Notes: generated from the letters alone by a model not told the origin. Shown: positions 9,096-18,934, counted from the stretch's first letter. The stretch: 64,000 nucleotides of DNA from Duganella sp. OV510 (GCF_900100205.1 NZ_FNEQ01000001.1:620001-684000); one strand, 5' to 3'. Program-made: numbers and translations.

Positions 9096-10763
9096 ATGTT
9101 GAATACCCGCCTGAGGATGCCTATGACTGTCCTGTGCCGCCTGTTGTGCGTCTTGATCCTGACCTTGTGCGGCAGCGCTGCCATCGCCGCCGATCCGCCT
9201 GCCCTGCCGCTGCCCGCGCAGGCCGCCACACCGGCCACGCCGACGGCCAGGCTGGTGGTGGCCAATCGCACCATTTTCATCTTCCGTACCGCGATGGCCG
9301 GCTTCACACCGGAGGACCGTGCCGAGGGCGCGCGCAAACGGCTGGATGCGGTCCTGTCCAGGAATGGCGCGCAGCACGCCGGCATCCATCCGATCAACGA
9401 AGGCACGCAGGTGATGCTGGACGGGACGCTGCTGTTCCTGGTCACGCCCACCGACATCAACCCACTTGCCGGCGACACCACCGACAGCGTCGCCACCGAA
9501 AGCGCCGAACAGCTGACCAAGGCGCTGGCCGAGCGCCGCGAGCAGGTCAGCCCGCGCTACCTGGCGATCGCTGTGGCACTGTGCGCAGCGGTCACGCTGG
9601 CGTATGGCGTGGTGCTGCGCGGCCTGTTCCTGCTGCATCGCTGGGTCGGACGGCGTTCGACGCTGGCCTTGAGCCGACACCTCGGCCGCGTCAAGGTCAA
9701 TAATGTACGCGTGCTGGATGCCGACAACTATGTGCGCTTCATGCAGCATCTGGTCAACCTGCTGATCTGGGCGCTGCGGCTGATCGCCACTTATCTTTGG
9801 CTGGCGTTCGTGCTGGGCAAAGTGCCCTACACGCGCAGCTGGGGCGAGCGGCTGCAGGATTATCTGCTCGATGTGATTGGCGGCGTCGCCGGCAGCATCG
9901 TCAACGCATTGCCAGGGCTGGTGCTGGTGGCGGTGATCGTCGCCATCGCGCGGCTGGTGATGTTGACGCTGGGCTCCGTGTTCAAGCGCGTTGGAAGCGG
10001 CGAGCTGCAAGTCGGCTGGCTGGACCAGGATACCGCCGTACCGACGCGCCGCATCGCCAATGTGGTGATCTGGCTGTTTGCGCTGGCGATGGCCTACCCT
10101 TACCTGCCGGGCGCGCAGACGGCGGCGTTTCAGGGACTGTCGGTGCTGGTTGGCCTGATGGTGTCGCTGGGTGCGTCGAGCATTGTCGGCCAGGGCGCCG
10201 CAGGCTTGATACTGATGTACGCGCGTTCGCTGCGCAAAGGCGAGTATGTGCGCATTGGCGAAGTCGAAGGAACGGTGATCGAACTGGGCATGTTTGAAAC
10301 GCGCCTGCGCACCGGCCTGGGTGAGGAAATCACCATGCCGAATGCGTGGGTACTGTCCAACACCAGCAAGAATTTCTCACGCGCCTATCCTGGCACTGGC
10401 TTTGTACTCGACGCCACCGTCACCATCGGCTACGACACGCCATGGCGCCAGGTGCACGCCATGCTGGAACTGGCCGCTCGCCGCACCGACGATGTCGCCG
10501 ACACGCCCAAACCGTATGTGGTGCAGGTGGCGTTATCGGACTTCTACACCGAGTATCGGCTGGTGGCGTATGCCGCCGCCGAAGCGCCGCGCCAGCGCGC
10601 CGAGGTGCTGAACAAGCTGCACCAGAATATCATCGATGTCTTCCACGAATACGGCGTACAGATTACCTCGCCCCACTACATTCAGGAGCCAGCCACCTCG
10701 CATGTGATCCCCAGGGAAAAATGGTACGCCGCGCCAGCGGTTGCGCCAGATGACCAACCGTAA
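9096..10763 (+). CDS. Mechanosensitive ion channel, MscS family
   Basis: A 555-residue inner-membrane channel. It has a cleavable or anchoring N-terminal signal (CRLLCVLILTLCGSAAIAA), a periplasmic domain to about residue 150, several transmembrane helices and the MscS core: the pore-lining helix SVLVGLMVSLGASSIVGQGAAGLILMY (partly quoted), then the beta domain KGEYVRIGEVEGTVIELGMF. It should release solutes on hypo-osmotic shock. Three in-frame ATGs (9096, 9117, 9123) compete for the start; GAGG just before 9117 could serve the later ones, and the shift is at most nine residues. It stands alone on this strand, divergent from the tRNA. Confidence 0.92.
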   Translation: MLNTRLRMPMTVLCRLLCVLILTLCGSAAIAADPPALPLPAQAATPATPTARLVVANRTIFIFRTAMAGFTPEDRAEGARKRLDAVLSRNGAQHAGIHPINEGTQVMLDGTLLFLVTPTDINPLAGDTTDSVATESAEQLTKALAERREQVSPRYLAIAVALCAAVTLAYGVVLRGLFLLHRWVGRRSTLALSRHLGRVKVNNVRVLDADNYVRFMQHLVNLLIWALRLIATYLWLAFVLGKVPYTRSWGERLQDYLLDVIGGVAGSIVNALPGLVLVAVIVAIARLVMLTLGSVFKRVGSGELQVGWLDQDTAVPTRRIANVVIWLFALAMAYPYLPGAQTAAFQGLSVLVGLMVSLGASSIVGQGAAGLILMYARSLRKGEYVRIGEVEGTVIELGMFETRLRTGLGEEITMPNAWVLSNTSKNFSRAYPGTGFVLDATVTIGYDTPWRQVHAMLELAARRTDDVADTPKPYVVQVALSDFYTEYRLVAYAAAEAPRQRAEVLNKLHQNIIDVFHEYGVQITSPHYIQEPATSHVIPREKWYAAPAVAPDDQP

Positions 10764-10802
10764 CGTGCCGCAGCCGGTGTGGAATTTGGCTATAGTCGCG
10801 GC

Positions 10803-11672
10803 ATGGGCAAAATCTACATCGGCATATCCGGCTGGCGTTACCGGCCTTGGCGCGGCGTGTTCTATCCCGAGGGATTGACGCAGTCGCGTGAACTGGAGTT
10901 TGCGTCGCGCCAACTGCCAACCATCGAGCTCAATGGCTCGTTTTATTCATTACAGCGGCCGTCGAGCTACACCGCATGGTACGAGGCCACGCCGCCCGGT
11001 TTTATCTTCAGCCACAAGGGCAACCGCTACCTGACGCACATTCTGCGGCTAGGCGACGGCATCGAGCCGGCAATGGCGAACGTGATGGCTTCCGGCGTGC
11101 TCGCACTGGGCGAGAAACTCGGGCCATTCCTGTGGCAGCTACCGCCAAATTTCCGTTTTGACGCCGAGCGGCTGGAGCGTTTTTTCCGGCTGCTACCACG
11201 CGACATGCAAGAGGCACAGGCACTGGCGCGACAACACGAGCCGCGCATGAATGGCCGCGTGGCGCTGGACATCGATACCAATCACAAGCTGCGCCACGCG
11301 CTGGAAATCCGTCATGAGGGTTTTAACGATCCAGCTTTCGTGGCGCTGCTGCGCAAATACAAAGTGGCGCTGGTGGTGGCCGACACTGCCGGCAAGTGGC
11401 CGGACTACGAGGACGTGACAGCGGATTTTATGTACATCCGTCTGCACGGCGCGGAAGAGTTGTACGCCAGCGGCTATGACGATGCGGCGCTGGATCACTG
11501 GGCGGCGCGCATACGCGCGTGGGCAAGTGGCAGTCAGCCATCCGACGCCAAGCTGATTTCAGACAAACCACCACCGCGTCGCGCCAACCGCGATGTCTAC
11601 TGCTACTTCGATAACGACATCAAGGTGCGGGCGCCTTTCGATGCGCAGCATCTGATCGCCCGCTTAGGTTGA
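10803..11672 (+). CDS. DUF72 (YecE-like) protein
   Basis: The start at 10803 (MGKIYIGISGWRY) is preferred over an upstream ATG at 10779 because DUF72 proteins begin with exactly this I-G-x-S-G-W strand. The 289-residue product contains family landmarks: FASRQLPTIELNGSFYSLQ, FIFSHKGNRYLTHILRL, LGPFLWQLPP, ALEIRHEGF and a closing YCYFDNDIKVRAP. The fold is a TIM barrel of unestablished function. It is convergent with, and slightly overlaps, the CLC gene. Confidence 0.92.
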   Translation: MGKIYIGISGWRYRPWRGVFYPEGLTQSRELEFASRQLPTIELNGSFYSLQRPSSYTAWYEATPPGFIFSHKGNRYLTHILRLGDGIEPAMANVMASGVLALGEKLGPFLWQLPPNFRFDAERLERFFRLLPRDMQEAQALARQHEPRMNGRVALDIDTNHKLRHALEIRHEGFNDPAFVALLRKYKVALVVADTAGKWPDYEDVTADFMYIRLHGAEELYASGYDDAALDHWAARIRAWASGSQPSDAKLISDKPPPRRANRDVYCYFDNDIKVRAPFDAQHLIARLG

Positions 11673-12929
11673 AGGTGGCTTGCGGTCGCTCGCCACAGGC
11701 GGTAACCGGTGCTTGAGCAAGCCTATCCGCTGCGCACGGTAAATGCCGCAATGGCCGGAAAACAGATACGCCACCACGCAGGCCAGCGCGGCGTAGGGTC
11801 CGATTTGTGGACCGAACAATTCGATCGCCATGATGGTCGACGCCAGCGGCGTGTTGGCGGCGCCAGCGAAAACCGCCACAAAGCCTAATCCCGCCAGCAG
11901 CGCAAACGGCAGGTGCAACAACGGCGCCAGTGCATTGCCCAGCGTCGCGCCAATGTAGAACAGCGGCGTCACTTCGCCGCCCTTGAAGCCGCTGCCCAGC
12001 GATGCGACGGTGAAGGCAAACTTGCCAAGGAAATCCCACGGCGCCACCGGTTGCTGGAACGCTTCCACAATCACCGGGATTCCCAGTCCGATGTAGCGCG
12101 TGCCGAGCCACCACACCGCCAGTGCCACCACCGCGCCGCCGATCATCGGCCGCAACGGCGCATAGCGAATATGACGCTTCATAAACGCCGATGCGGCGTG
12201 TGTGGATTTGGCGAAAGCCATGCCTACCAGGCCAAACAGGATACCCGCCACCAGCACCGCTGCGACGCTCCAGAAGGTGATCGGCACGATGGCGCTCATC
12301 GCGTAGTGTGTGTGATGCACGCCCCAGGCCATGCCCACCTGATCGGCGACAATGGCGGCAACCATGCAGGGGAAAATGGCGTCGTAGCGCAAGCGTCCGA
12401 TCGCCAGCACTTCGAGGCCGAAGATGGCGCCGGCCAACGGCGTGCCGAAAACCGAAGCGAAACCGGCGCTGATGCCAGCCATCAGGACGATGCGGCGCTC
12501 GCTATGACGAAGCCTGAACAGCGGCGACAGTTGGTCTGCCAGCGTGCCGCCCATCTGCACCGCCGTACCTTCGCGCCCGACCGAGGCGCCGAACCAGTGC
12601 GACACCACGGTGCCGAATAACACCAGTGGCGCCATACGCAAGGGAACGACTTTTTGCGGATCGTGGATTTCGTCGATCAACAGGTTGTTGCCTGCTTCGA
12701 CGCTGCTGCCCACTTTCATGTAGATCCAGCCGACCACGAAACCGGCCAATGGCAGCAGCCAGATGATCCAGGCATGCGTTTCCCGCCAATTGGTCGCGTA
12801 GTCGAGTGCGAACAGGAAGAATGCCGATGCGGTGCCGCCGAGCACGGCAATCAGGCCGGCCAACAGGAGCCATTTGCCGATGTACGGCAGCAGCAGGACT
12901 TGTTCCGGATAGCGGGATGGTTTGGTCAT
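11664..12929 (-). CDS. CLC-family anion/proton antiporter, fluoride-type motifs
   Basis: A 421-residue protein with the multi-helix CLC fold. The start at 12929 follows GGAAAG at good spacing; an ATG at 12941 is possible. Signature elements are VEAGNNLLIDEIHDP where chloride CLCs have GSGIP, then GREGT with the gating Glu, and GFKGGEVTPLF. From what I know of the family, Asn or Met in place of the chloride-binding Ser, GREGT and GGEVTP mark the CLC-F clade that expels fluoride in exchange for protons. I see no recognisable fluoride riboswitch upstream. A chloride role remains possible but fits less well. Confidence 0.82.
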   Translation of the reverse strand: MTKPSRYPEQVLLLPYIGKWLLLAGLIAVLGGTASAFFLFALDYATNWRETHAWIIWLLPLAGFVVGWIYMKVGSSVEAGNNLLIDEIHDPQKVVPLRMAPLVLFGTVVSHWFGASVGREGTAVQMGGTLADQLSPLFRLRHSERRIVLMAGISAGFASVFGTPLAGAIFGLEVLAIGRLRYDAIFPCMVAAIVADQVGMAWGVHHTHYAMSAIVPITFWSVAAVLVAGILFGLVGMAFAKSTHAASAFMKRHIRYAPLRPMIGGAVVALAVWWLGTRYIGLGIPVIVEAFQQPVAPWDFLGKFAFTVASLGSGFKGGEVTPLFYIGATLGNALAPLLHLPFALLAGLGFVAVFAGAANTPLASTIMAIELFGPQIGPYAALACVVAYLFSGHCGIYRAQRIGLLKHRLPPVASDRKPPST

Positions 12930-13042
12930 AGAGCTTTCCATACTAGCAAATCTGCTGAGATGGATCAAATCTCGTGCAGATAGGTCTAACACCTTATCTA
13001 CCCGCCATTGCGGCAACCGGCCATCAGGAGGACGATTTCATC

Positions 13043-13606
13043 ATGGAAGAGCGCATAACAAAACTGGAAGCCACATCCAACAGCCACGCTACGGCGATCG
13101 CTGCGATGGAGAACGATATGAACGACCGATTCAACCGCATTGAAGACGAACTCAGCGAGTTACGCCAGAATAAAGCCGACAATGAATCGACTGTTTACAG
13201 GCTGACCAATCTGCAACGCGAAATGAACCGCTGCTTTAGCGAAATCAAGGAAGATATTCACCGGTGCTTTGGCGAAGTCAAGGAAGATATCGAGCGGCGC
13301 TCTGTTGAACTCCGCGCACATATCGACTTCACCACGACCATCAGCCGTGATGAAAACGAAAGACGCTTTACTGACATGCGACGCGACTTTGAAGTCCGTA
13401 TCGAAATGTTACGCAGCATGCAGGAACGACACTTTGAGTACGTCGATAAGCGCTTTGAGCGGGTCGATGAGCGTCTTGGACGGGTGGAGTCCTCCGTTGC
13501 TGATTTGCGCAAGGAACTCCACATTTTCATGCGATGGAGCCTTGGCATTCACGCCACCGTGGTACTCGGCGTGGCGGCACTTCTTGCCAAGGCTTACCTG
13601 GGTTAA
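13043..13606 (+). CDS. Coiled-coil protein with C-terminal membrane anchor
   Basis: The ATG at 13043 follows AGGAGG (13026-13031). The 187-residue product is almost entirely heptad-patterned, charged helix (MEERITKLEATSNSHATA onward). It contains two near-repeats, EIKEDIHRCF and EVKEDIERRS, and ends in one hydrophobic segment (IHATVVLGVAALLAKAYLG). The pattern resembles tail-anchored coiled-coil proteins of DUF1640 type, but I cannot assign it firmly. It is divergent from the CLC gene and convergent with the multicopper oxidase, whose stop overlaps its own. Function unknown. Confidence 0.75.
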   Translation: MEERITKLEATSNSHATAIAAMENDMNDRFNRIEDELSELRQNKADNESTVYRLTNLQREMNRCFSEIKEDIHRCFGEVKEDIERRSVELRAHIDFTTTISRDENERRFTDMRRDFEVRIEMLRSMQERHFEYVDKRFERVDERLGRVESSVADLRKELHIFMRWSLGIHATVVLGVAALLAKAYLG

Positions 13607-14973
13607 TGATGGTGGTGCATATCCCCATCCCGCTTCACCTCCACCGGCGTTGACGGCTTGGATGGCGGTGCGCCGGGAGCGCGCGGTGCGGCGGGAAGAT
13701 CACCGGTCCATTCGCGCGCCACCGTGCCTTGCGGATGATTGTACCAGCCCGGATCTTTATAGTCATTCCGCGCCAGCACTTCCCTCACCTTCACCACCGT
13801 GAACATGCCGCCCATATCCAGGCCACCAAACGGCCCGGTTCCGGTCATCATCGGCAGCGTATTCTCCGGTAGCGGCATCTGCATATCGCCCATCGCACCA
13901 CCCTTGTCGCCCATGACCATATAGCCCGGCACCAGATTATTGATCTTCTGCGCCACGCCGCTATGGTCAACACCGATCATGGTTGGCACATCATGCCCCA
14001 TCGCGTTCATCGTGTGATGCGATTTATGACAGTGGAAAGCCCAATCCCCCGGCTCATCGGCGATAAACTCGATCGCCCGCATCTGCCCGACCGCGATATC
14101 GGTAGTAACCTCCGGCCAACGTGCCGCCGGACGCACCCAGCCGCCATCCGTGCCAGTCACCTCAAACGTATGCCCATGCAGGTGAACCGGATGATTGGTC
14201 ATCGTCAGGTTGCCGACGCGGATGCGTACGCGGTCATTCTTGCGCACCACCATTGGATCAATGCCAGGGAAAGCGCGGCTGTTAAACGTCCACAGATTAA
14301 AGTCCGTCATCGTATTGATCTTCGGCGTGTAGCTGCCCGGATCAATATCGTAAGCATTCAACAGGAACACAAAATCACGGTCCACCGCATGCAGCTTCGG
14401 ATCACGCGGATGCGTCACCCAGAAGCCCATCATCCCCATCGCCATCTGCGCCATCTCGTCGGCGTGCGGGTGATACATGAATGTCCCCGCATTCTTCGCG
14501 ACGAATTCATACACAAACGTCTTCCCCGGCGGGATGCCCGGCTGCGTCAGCCCGGTCACGCCATCCATGCCGTTCGGCAGACGCTGACCGTGCCAATGCA
14601 CGCTGGTGTGCTCCGGCAGCTTGTTGGTGACGAAGATGCGCACCCGGTCACCCTCCACCACTTCGATAGTCGGGCCGGGACTCTGGCCGTTATAGCCCCA
14701 TAGATTGGCCGTCATGCCCGGCGCGATCTCGCGCACCACAGGCTCTGCCACCAGATGAAACTCCTTGACGTCATCTTTCATCCGCCACGGCAGCGTCCAG
14801 CCATTCAGCGTGACGACCGGGTTATACGGACGGCCGTTCGGCGGTGCCACCGGCGGCACGGTTGCCGCTGACGAATGCACATGTGCTTCAGGCAGCGAAG
14901 CCGCCGCTACCTTGCTCACCATGCCGGCGCCGATCAGCGCCGCGCCGCTCAAAAAGGATCTGCGGTTGCTCAT
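13603..14973 (-). CDS. Periplasmic multicopper oxidase
   Basis: A 456-residue oxidase with a twin-arginine signal (SNRRSFLSGAALIGAGMV), so it is probably exported folded. All four copper-ligand clusters are visible: HWHGQRLPNG, HPHADE, HPVHLHGHTFEV and HCHKSHHTMNAMGHD. Met-rich stretches (MAQMAMGMMG, MGDMQMPLPENTLPMM) and a His tail (GDMHHHH) suggest Cu(I) handling. The likely role is oxidation of Cu(I) to less toxic Cu(II). It overlaps the end of the TolC-family gene upstream by 4 nt, so the two are coupled. Confidence 0.92.
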   Translation of the reverse strand: MSNRRSFLSGAALIGAGMVSKVAAASLPEAHVHSSAATVPPVAPPNGRPYNPVVTLNGWTLPWRMKDDVKEFHLVAEPVVREIAPGMTANLWGYNGQSPGPTIEVVEGDRVRIFVTNKLPEHTSVHWHGQRLPNGMDGVTGLTQPGIPPGKTFVYEFVAKNAGTFMYHPHADEMAQMAMGMMGFWVTHPRDPKLHAVDRDFVFLLNAYDIDPGSYTPKINTMTDFNLWTFNSRAFPGIDPMVVRKNDRVRIRVGNLTMTNHPVHLHGHTFEVTGTDGGWVRPAARWPEVTTDIAVGQMRAIEFIADEPGDWAFHCHKSHHTMNAMGHDVPTMIGVDHSGVAQKINNLVPGYMVMGDKGGAMGDMQMPLPENTLPMMTGTGPFGGLDMGGMFTVVKVREVLARNDYKDPGWYNHPQGTVAREWTGDLPAAPRAPGAPPSKPSTPVEVKRDGDMHHHH

Positions 14974-16352
14974 GGTTGTACTCCTTTGTTGGTTGACAGG
15001 CGGCCGCCCAGCGCCGCCTCCAGGTTGGCTTCCGCAGTCCAGTAGTCTTTCAGCGCGCCGATGTAGCCGCTGACAGCAGTTGCCTGCTCGCGCGCATCAG
15101 CCAGCAACTCGAAGACGCTCATCAGCATGCCGTTATAGCGTAGCAGCGTTTGATCAGAAATCTGCTTGCGCAGCGGGACCACATTGTCGCGATAGTGGCG
15201 CGCCAGATCGTAGGATGAGCGGTAGTCCGCATAACTCTCGCGCGCCTCGCTGCGTGCAACGACAGCTGCTTGCGCCAGCTGGTTCACTGACTGCATATAG
15301 GTCGCTTCCGCACGCGCCATGCGCGCCGAGCCCCAGTCGAACAACGGAATCTCCAGCGAGATTTCATAACCGCGCGTGGCCGTGCCACCTTCCGTATTGC
15401 GTACCGCGCCGAGATCCAGCACATTGATAAAGCGCGTGGTACGCGTCAGCCCCAGCGTCGATGCCGTCTGTTCGGCATCCACCTTCGCCGCTTGGATGTC
15501 CAGGCGTTCAGTGACGGCGACCTGCTCGATATCCACCAGCTCGCGCGGCGCGGCCGGCAGGTCTGGCAAATGATCCGGCAAGCGATACTTCGCCGTCTGC
15601 TCGCCGCTCAGGCCCAACAAGCGTGTCAGCTTCTCACGCGTGGCGACTGCGGTCTTCTTCGCGTGCGTGACTTCCGCCACCGTCTGCGCGTGGTAAGCCT
15701 GCTCTCGCGCCTGGTCCAGAGAACTCCAGTTGCCAGCCTTGCGCATGCGCTCCGCCAACTCCGCGCTGGCCTGCGCCGACGCCTCAACCTGCATGGCGTA
15801 ATTGGCGATCTGCGTCGCCGCAACCGCATCCACCCATGCGCGGCGCGTGTCGGCGGCGACTTTCAGCGCCTCGTTCGCCACCAGCAGCTTGGTCTGTTCA
15901 AAGCGACGGCCCTCGATACGGCTGGCCATCGGCGCGGTAATCAGCCCGACCAGATTGAAAGTCAGCGTGCGCTCGTAGCCGACCTCACCGCCGCCGTGGC
16001 TGCGTTTGAAATCGAATACCGGATTTTGCAGGCGGCCTGCCTGCACCAGGTCCGCCTCGGCCACGCCGAGCGACCAGTAGCTCGCTTGCAGGCCGCGATT
16101 GTTCAGCAGCGCCACTTGCACCGCATCGTCGGCGGCCAGCGGCTGCGCCAGTTTCTTGTTGATGACGTCGGCCAGTGCGCGCGCATCGTCTTCATTGCGC
16201 GGCAGGCGTCCTTCGACGCTGGCGCGGGCGCCGGTGCGCTGCTCGCTGATGCCGGCGGCGGCGCTGAAGCCGGCGTCCCCGGACAGCGACGCACAGCCGC
16301 TGAGCAGCAGCACCAGACTGGCGCCACTGGCGAATTTATACAGAGAAGTCAT
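14970..16352 (-). CDS. TolC-family outer-membrane lipoprotein (metal-efflux type)
   Basis: The start at 16352 follows AGAGGAC; a longer frame to 16373 lacks such a site. The product has a lipoprotein signal (YKFASGASLVLLLSGCAS) with the lipobox Cys, then two long Ala-rich OEP repeats characteristic of CusC/CzcC-type channels (for example GLQASYWSLGVAEADLVQAG). No RND pump or adaptor lies next to it, so it must partner with components elsewhere or serve the adjacent copper oxidase. Order in the unit: Met/His-rich protein, this channel, multicopper oxidase. Confidence 0.88.
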   Translation of the reverse strand: MTSLYKFASGASLVLLLSGCASLSGDAGFSAAAGISEQRTGARASVEGRLPRNEDDARALADVINKKLAQPLAADDAVQVALLNNRGLQASYWSLGVAEADLVQAGRLQNPVFDFKRSHGGGEVGYERTLTFNLVGLITAPMASRIEGRRFEQTKLLVANEALKVAADTRRAWVDAVAATQIANYAMQVEASAQASAELAERMRKAGNWSSLDQAREQAYHAQTVAEVTHAKKTAVATREKLTRLLGLSGEQTAKYRLPDHLPDLPAAPRELVDIEQVAVTERLDIQAAKVDAEQTASTLGLTRTTRFINVLDLGAVRNTEGGTATRGYEISLEIPLFDWGSARMARAEATYMQSVNQLAQAAVVARSEARESYADYRSSYDLARHYRDNVVPLRKQISDQTLLRYNGMLMSVFELLADAREQATAVSGYIGALKDYWTAEANLEAALGGRLSTNKGVQP

Positions 16353-16409
16353 GTCCTCTACCTCAAAAATCAATGGAAAACCCAGCTCGCGGACGGAGCT
16401 GTCGTGTGA

Positions 16410-16805
16410 TCAGGCGTAGCGGCCTTGAGGGGGACGTTCAGGATTGGCCAGGTCGACCGCCGGCAGGAAACCGGAATAAAAAGGAACAAGCCGCGATGCA
16501 ACCGGCAGCGCGGGATTGGAGATGTCCAGCGTCAGGACCGGCGCGGCGGCAGCGCAGCACGCGGAACCGCTGCACTTCATGCTGGTGTGGGAGGATGCAC
16601 CATCGTCAGCCTTCGACTCGGCCTGCGCCATGGAGGCCATCATGGCCGCATGGTCGTGCGGGCCGGATGGCATGACCATCGCCGCATGGCTGGCGGGGGC
16701 CGGCACCGGCGCGGCGCACAGCATCATCTGTGCCGCAGCGTATCCCTGATAAGGGAGCGCCAGCAGCACCAGCCAGACAACGATGGATCGGAACAGGACA
16801 GTCAT
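16410..16805 (-). CDS. Met/His-rich periplasmic protein, copper-associated
   Basis: A 131-residue protein with a signal segment (LFRSIVVWLVLLALPYQGYA), then a region rich in His and Met (SHAAMVMPSGPHDHAAMMASM) and a Cys cluster (MKCSGSACC). This layout suits soft-metal binding, and the shape and position match small DUF2946-like proteins that accompany copper oxidases, although I cannot confirm the family. It begins the three-gene copper set and lies 57 bp upstream of the channel gene. Its start codon is not otherwise supported. Confidence 0.7.
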   Translation of the reverse strand: MTVLFRSIVVWLVLLALPYQGYAAAQMMLCAAPVPAPASHAAMVMPSGPHDHAAMMASMAQAESKADDGASSHTSMKCSGSACCAAAAPVLTLDISNPALPVASRLVPFYSGFLPAVDLANPERPPQGRYA

Positions 16806-16851
16806 GCCGCAATGTTATCACAGGCGGCAGCTGTCCATTCTGAGACCAGGC

Positions 16852-18279
16852 TTAATCCTGCTTCGGCACGCGGCCGATGTTTTCCTCCATATTGGCCAGA
16901 TACCAGGTCAGCGAGGTCATGACAGCGACATGGCGCTTCAACTCCAGCGGGCTAACCTTGTCCAGCGTATCGGCCGGCGTGTGGTGGTAGCTGAAGTAGG
17001 AACTGGCGTCGACCAGCGGCATGAACACCGGCACGCCGGCACGCTCCAGCGGGCCGGTATCGGCCGCGCCGGCGAAGTCGCGACGCTCGAAAATGCCTGC
17101 ACCGATAGGCTGCAGCGCGGTTTTCAGCGGCGCGAAGTACTTGACCATCGGCGGCGTCACGCTGCCAATGAAGCCGAACGGACGGCCACCGCCGCTATCG
17201 GATTCAATCGCGGCGAAGTGTTTTTCCAGCTTGGCCTTGTTGTTTTCAAAATAGGCCTTGCCGCCCTGTGTGCCGTTTTCCTCGTTCATCCAGGCGATCA
17301 CGCGGATGGTGCGGCGTGGCTTGAGCTTCAGCTTATTCAGCGTATCAATGACCGCCATGGCGCCGGCCACGCCGGTGCCATCATCGTGTGCGCCGGTCGA
17401 CAGGTCCCACGAATCCAGGTGACCGGAGACGATCACCACCTCGTCGGCCTTGTCGGTGCCTGGCAGGTCGGCGATGACGTTGTAGCTGTCGGCGTCTGGC
17501 AGGGTTTGCGGCGTCAGGGTCAGGTGCATCTTCAGCGGGCCGCGCGCCGACAGACGGTCGATCAGCATGGAGTCCTCGGCGGTGACAGCGGCAGCGGGAA
17601 TGCGCGCGCCGTCCGCCAGCAGCGTGACGCCAGTGTGCGGGATGCGGTAATTGGCGCCGCCAACCGAGCGTACCAGCGCGGCCACGGCGCCCAGTTCAGC
17701 AGCCGCTTTAGGGCCTTGCGTGCGGTAACGTGAACCAGCGCCATAGGCCGGGCCCGCATGGCCGCGATCCGCCATCTCCTGGTCGAACGCGACGTCGAAC
17801 AGCACGATGGAGCCTTTCACCTGTGCTGCCTTGGCTTTCAGCTCATCGAAGCTGCGCACCACGATCAGCGGCGCGGTCAGGCCGGCGACTGGCGTGGCGC
17901 CGGAGCCGCCCAGCGCGGTCAGGACGACTTTTTGCGTGATGCCGGCGGGACGGCCGGCGTAGTCGATCAGCTCTGCCTTCTCTTCGCCACGCACCCAATG
18001 CGGCACTTTGACCGGTTCCAGCGTCACCTTGGCGCCCAGCTTGCGCATGGCCTCCGCCACTTGTTCCACCGCCGCTTCCGCACCACGGGAGCCGGACAGG
18101 CGCGGACCTACCAGGTCGGTCAGGTCCGCAAGGCGCTCGTATGCCCAGTCACTGTTCATCGCGCTGTCGCGGATCTTGTCCAGCGTGGCGGAATCGTTAG
18201 GCGCGGCGAAGGCGCCGATGCTCAGCAGGCTGCTGGCCAGGACGGTCAGCGACAGGGATTTCTTGATGACGGATTTCAT
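16852..18279 (-). CDS. Secreted M28-family metallopeptidase
   Basis: The start at 18279 gives a good signal peptide (MKSVIKKSLSLTVLASSLLSIGAFA); 44 further upstream codons are unlikely. The 475-residue protein has a PA-insert domain at about 130-250 followed by the M28 catalytic core. Zn ligands and catalytic acids are visible: SGHLDSWDLSTGAHDDGTG (His, Asp), MNEENG (Glu-Glu), ESDSGGG and the late YFSYHHTPADT (His). It probably removes N-terminal residues from peptides in the periplasm or outside the cell. It is a single gene, divergent from the acetyltransferase. Confidence 0.92.
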   Translation of the reverse strand: MKSVIKKSLSLTVLASSLLSIGAFAAPNDSATLDKIRDSAMNSDWAYERLADLTDLVGPRLSGSRGAEAAVEQVAEAMRKLGAKVTLEPVKVPHWVRGEEKAELIDYAGRPAGITQKVVLTALGGSGATPVAGLTAPLIVVRSFDELKAKAAQVKGSIVLFDVAFDQEMADRGHAGPAYGAGSRYRTQGPKAAAELGAVAALVRSVGGANYRIPHTGVTLLADGARIPAAAVTAEDSMLIDRLSARGPLKMHLTLTPQTLPDADSYNVIADLPGTDKADEVVIVSGHLDSWDLSTGAHDDGTGVAGAMAVIDTLNKLKLKPRRTIRVIAWMNEENGTQGGKAYFENNKAKLEKHFAAIESDSGGGRPFGFIGSVTPPMVKYFAPLKTALQPIGAGIFERRDFAGAADTGPLERAGVPVFMPLVDASSYFSYHHTPADTLDKVSPLELKRHVAVMTSLTWYLANMEENIGRVPKQD

Positions 18280-18403
18280 GCGGTTCCTGTGTTGGAAAGA
18301 AGTCAGTCTTAAACGATAACCCAACATGACGCAATTGTCATCATGTTGATTTGCCATCCCGGTTACACTACGATACAAGCTCACCTTCCCAAAGAAAGCG
18401 CCT

Positions 18404-18934
18404 ATGCTCAAGGGTCAACTCTGCACCGTCCGTCACCTGCTGACCGCCGATCTGAATACCTTCATCGCACTGGCTAACGACCTGCCATCGCGCGGCGATT
18501 ATTTCTCGACCCACTTCAAATCGCCAGAGACCTTGCGCAGGGAGTTCATGCAGAACAGCTTCGTCACGGAAGATAGTGAACTGTTTATCATCGAGGACGC
18601 GCTGCATCACATCGTTGGCGTCATTACCCACTTCAAAAGCCGCACGCCGGTGTCGCGCGAAATCGGCTATCGCCTGTTCGACGAAAAACTGGCGGGCCGA
18701 GGATATGTAACCGAGGCGTGCAGGCTGCTGGTCGACTATCTGTTCGGCGTCCACCAGTACCACCGGCTTGAATTATTGACGGCGCCGGAGAACGTCGCCT
18801 CGGTGCGGATCGCGCAAAAATGCGGCTTCCAGGCCGAAGGCACCTTGCGCCAGTCATTCTTTATCAACGGCCGTTACCAGGATGTGACGGTATTCAGCCT
18901 GCTACGCCCAGAGTGGGAAATCCGGCGTCTTTGA
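18404..18934 (+). CDS. GNAT acetyltransferase, RimJ/RimL type
   Basis: A 176-residue GNAT protein. The acetyl-CoA-binding region is seen in IGYRLFDEKLAGRGYVTEA and the C-terminal part in RIAQKCGFQAEGTLRQSFFINGRYQD, the usual ending of RimJ/RimL-like enzymes that acetylate protein N-termini or small amines. The substrate cannot be predicted. It is divergent from the M28 peptidase, with about 124 bp between the starts. Confidence 0.88.
   Translation: MLKGQLCTVRHLLTADLNTFIALANDLPSRGDYFSTHFKSPETLRREFMQNSFVTEDSELFIIEDALHHIVGVITHFKSRTPVSREIGYRLFDEKLAGRGYVTEACRLLVDYLFGVHQYHRLELLTAPENVASVRIAQKCGFQAEGTLRQSFFINGRYQDVTVFSLLRPEWEIRRL

Noticed and set aside
12930-13042. Fluoride riboswitch upstream of the CLC gene
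   Set aside because: I could not match the conserved core by eye on the minus strand.
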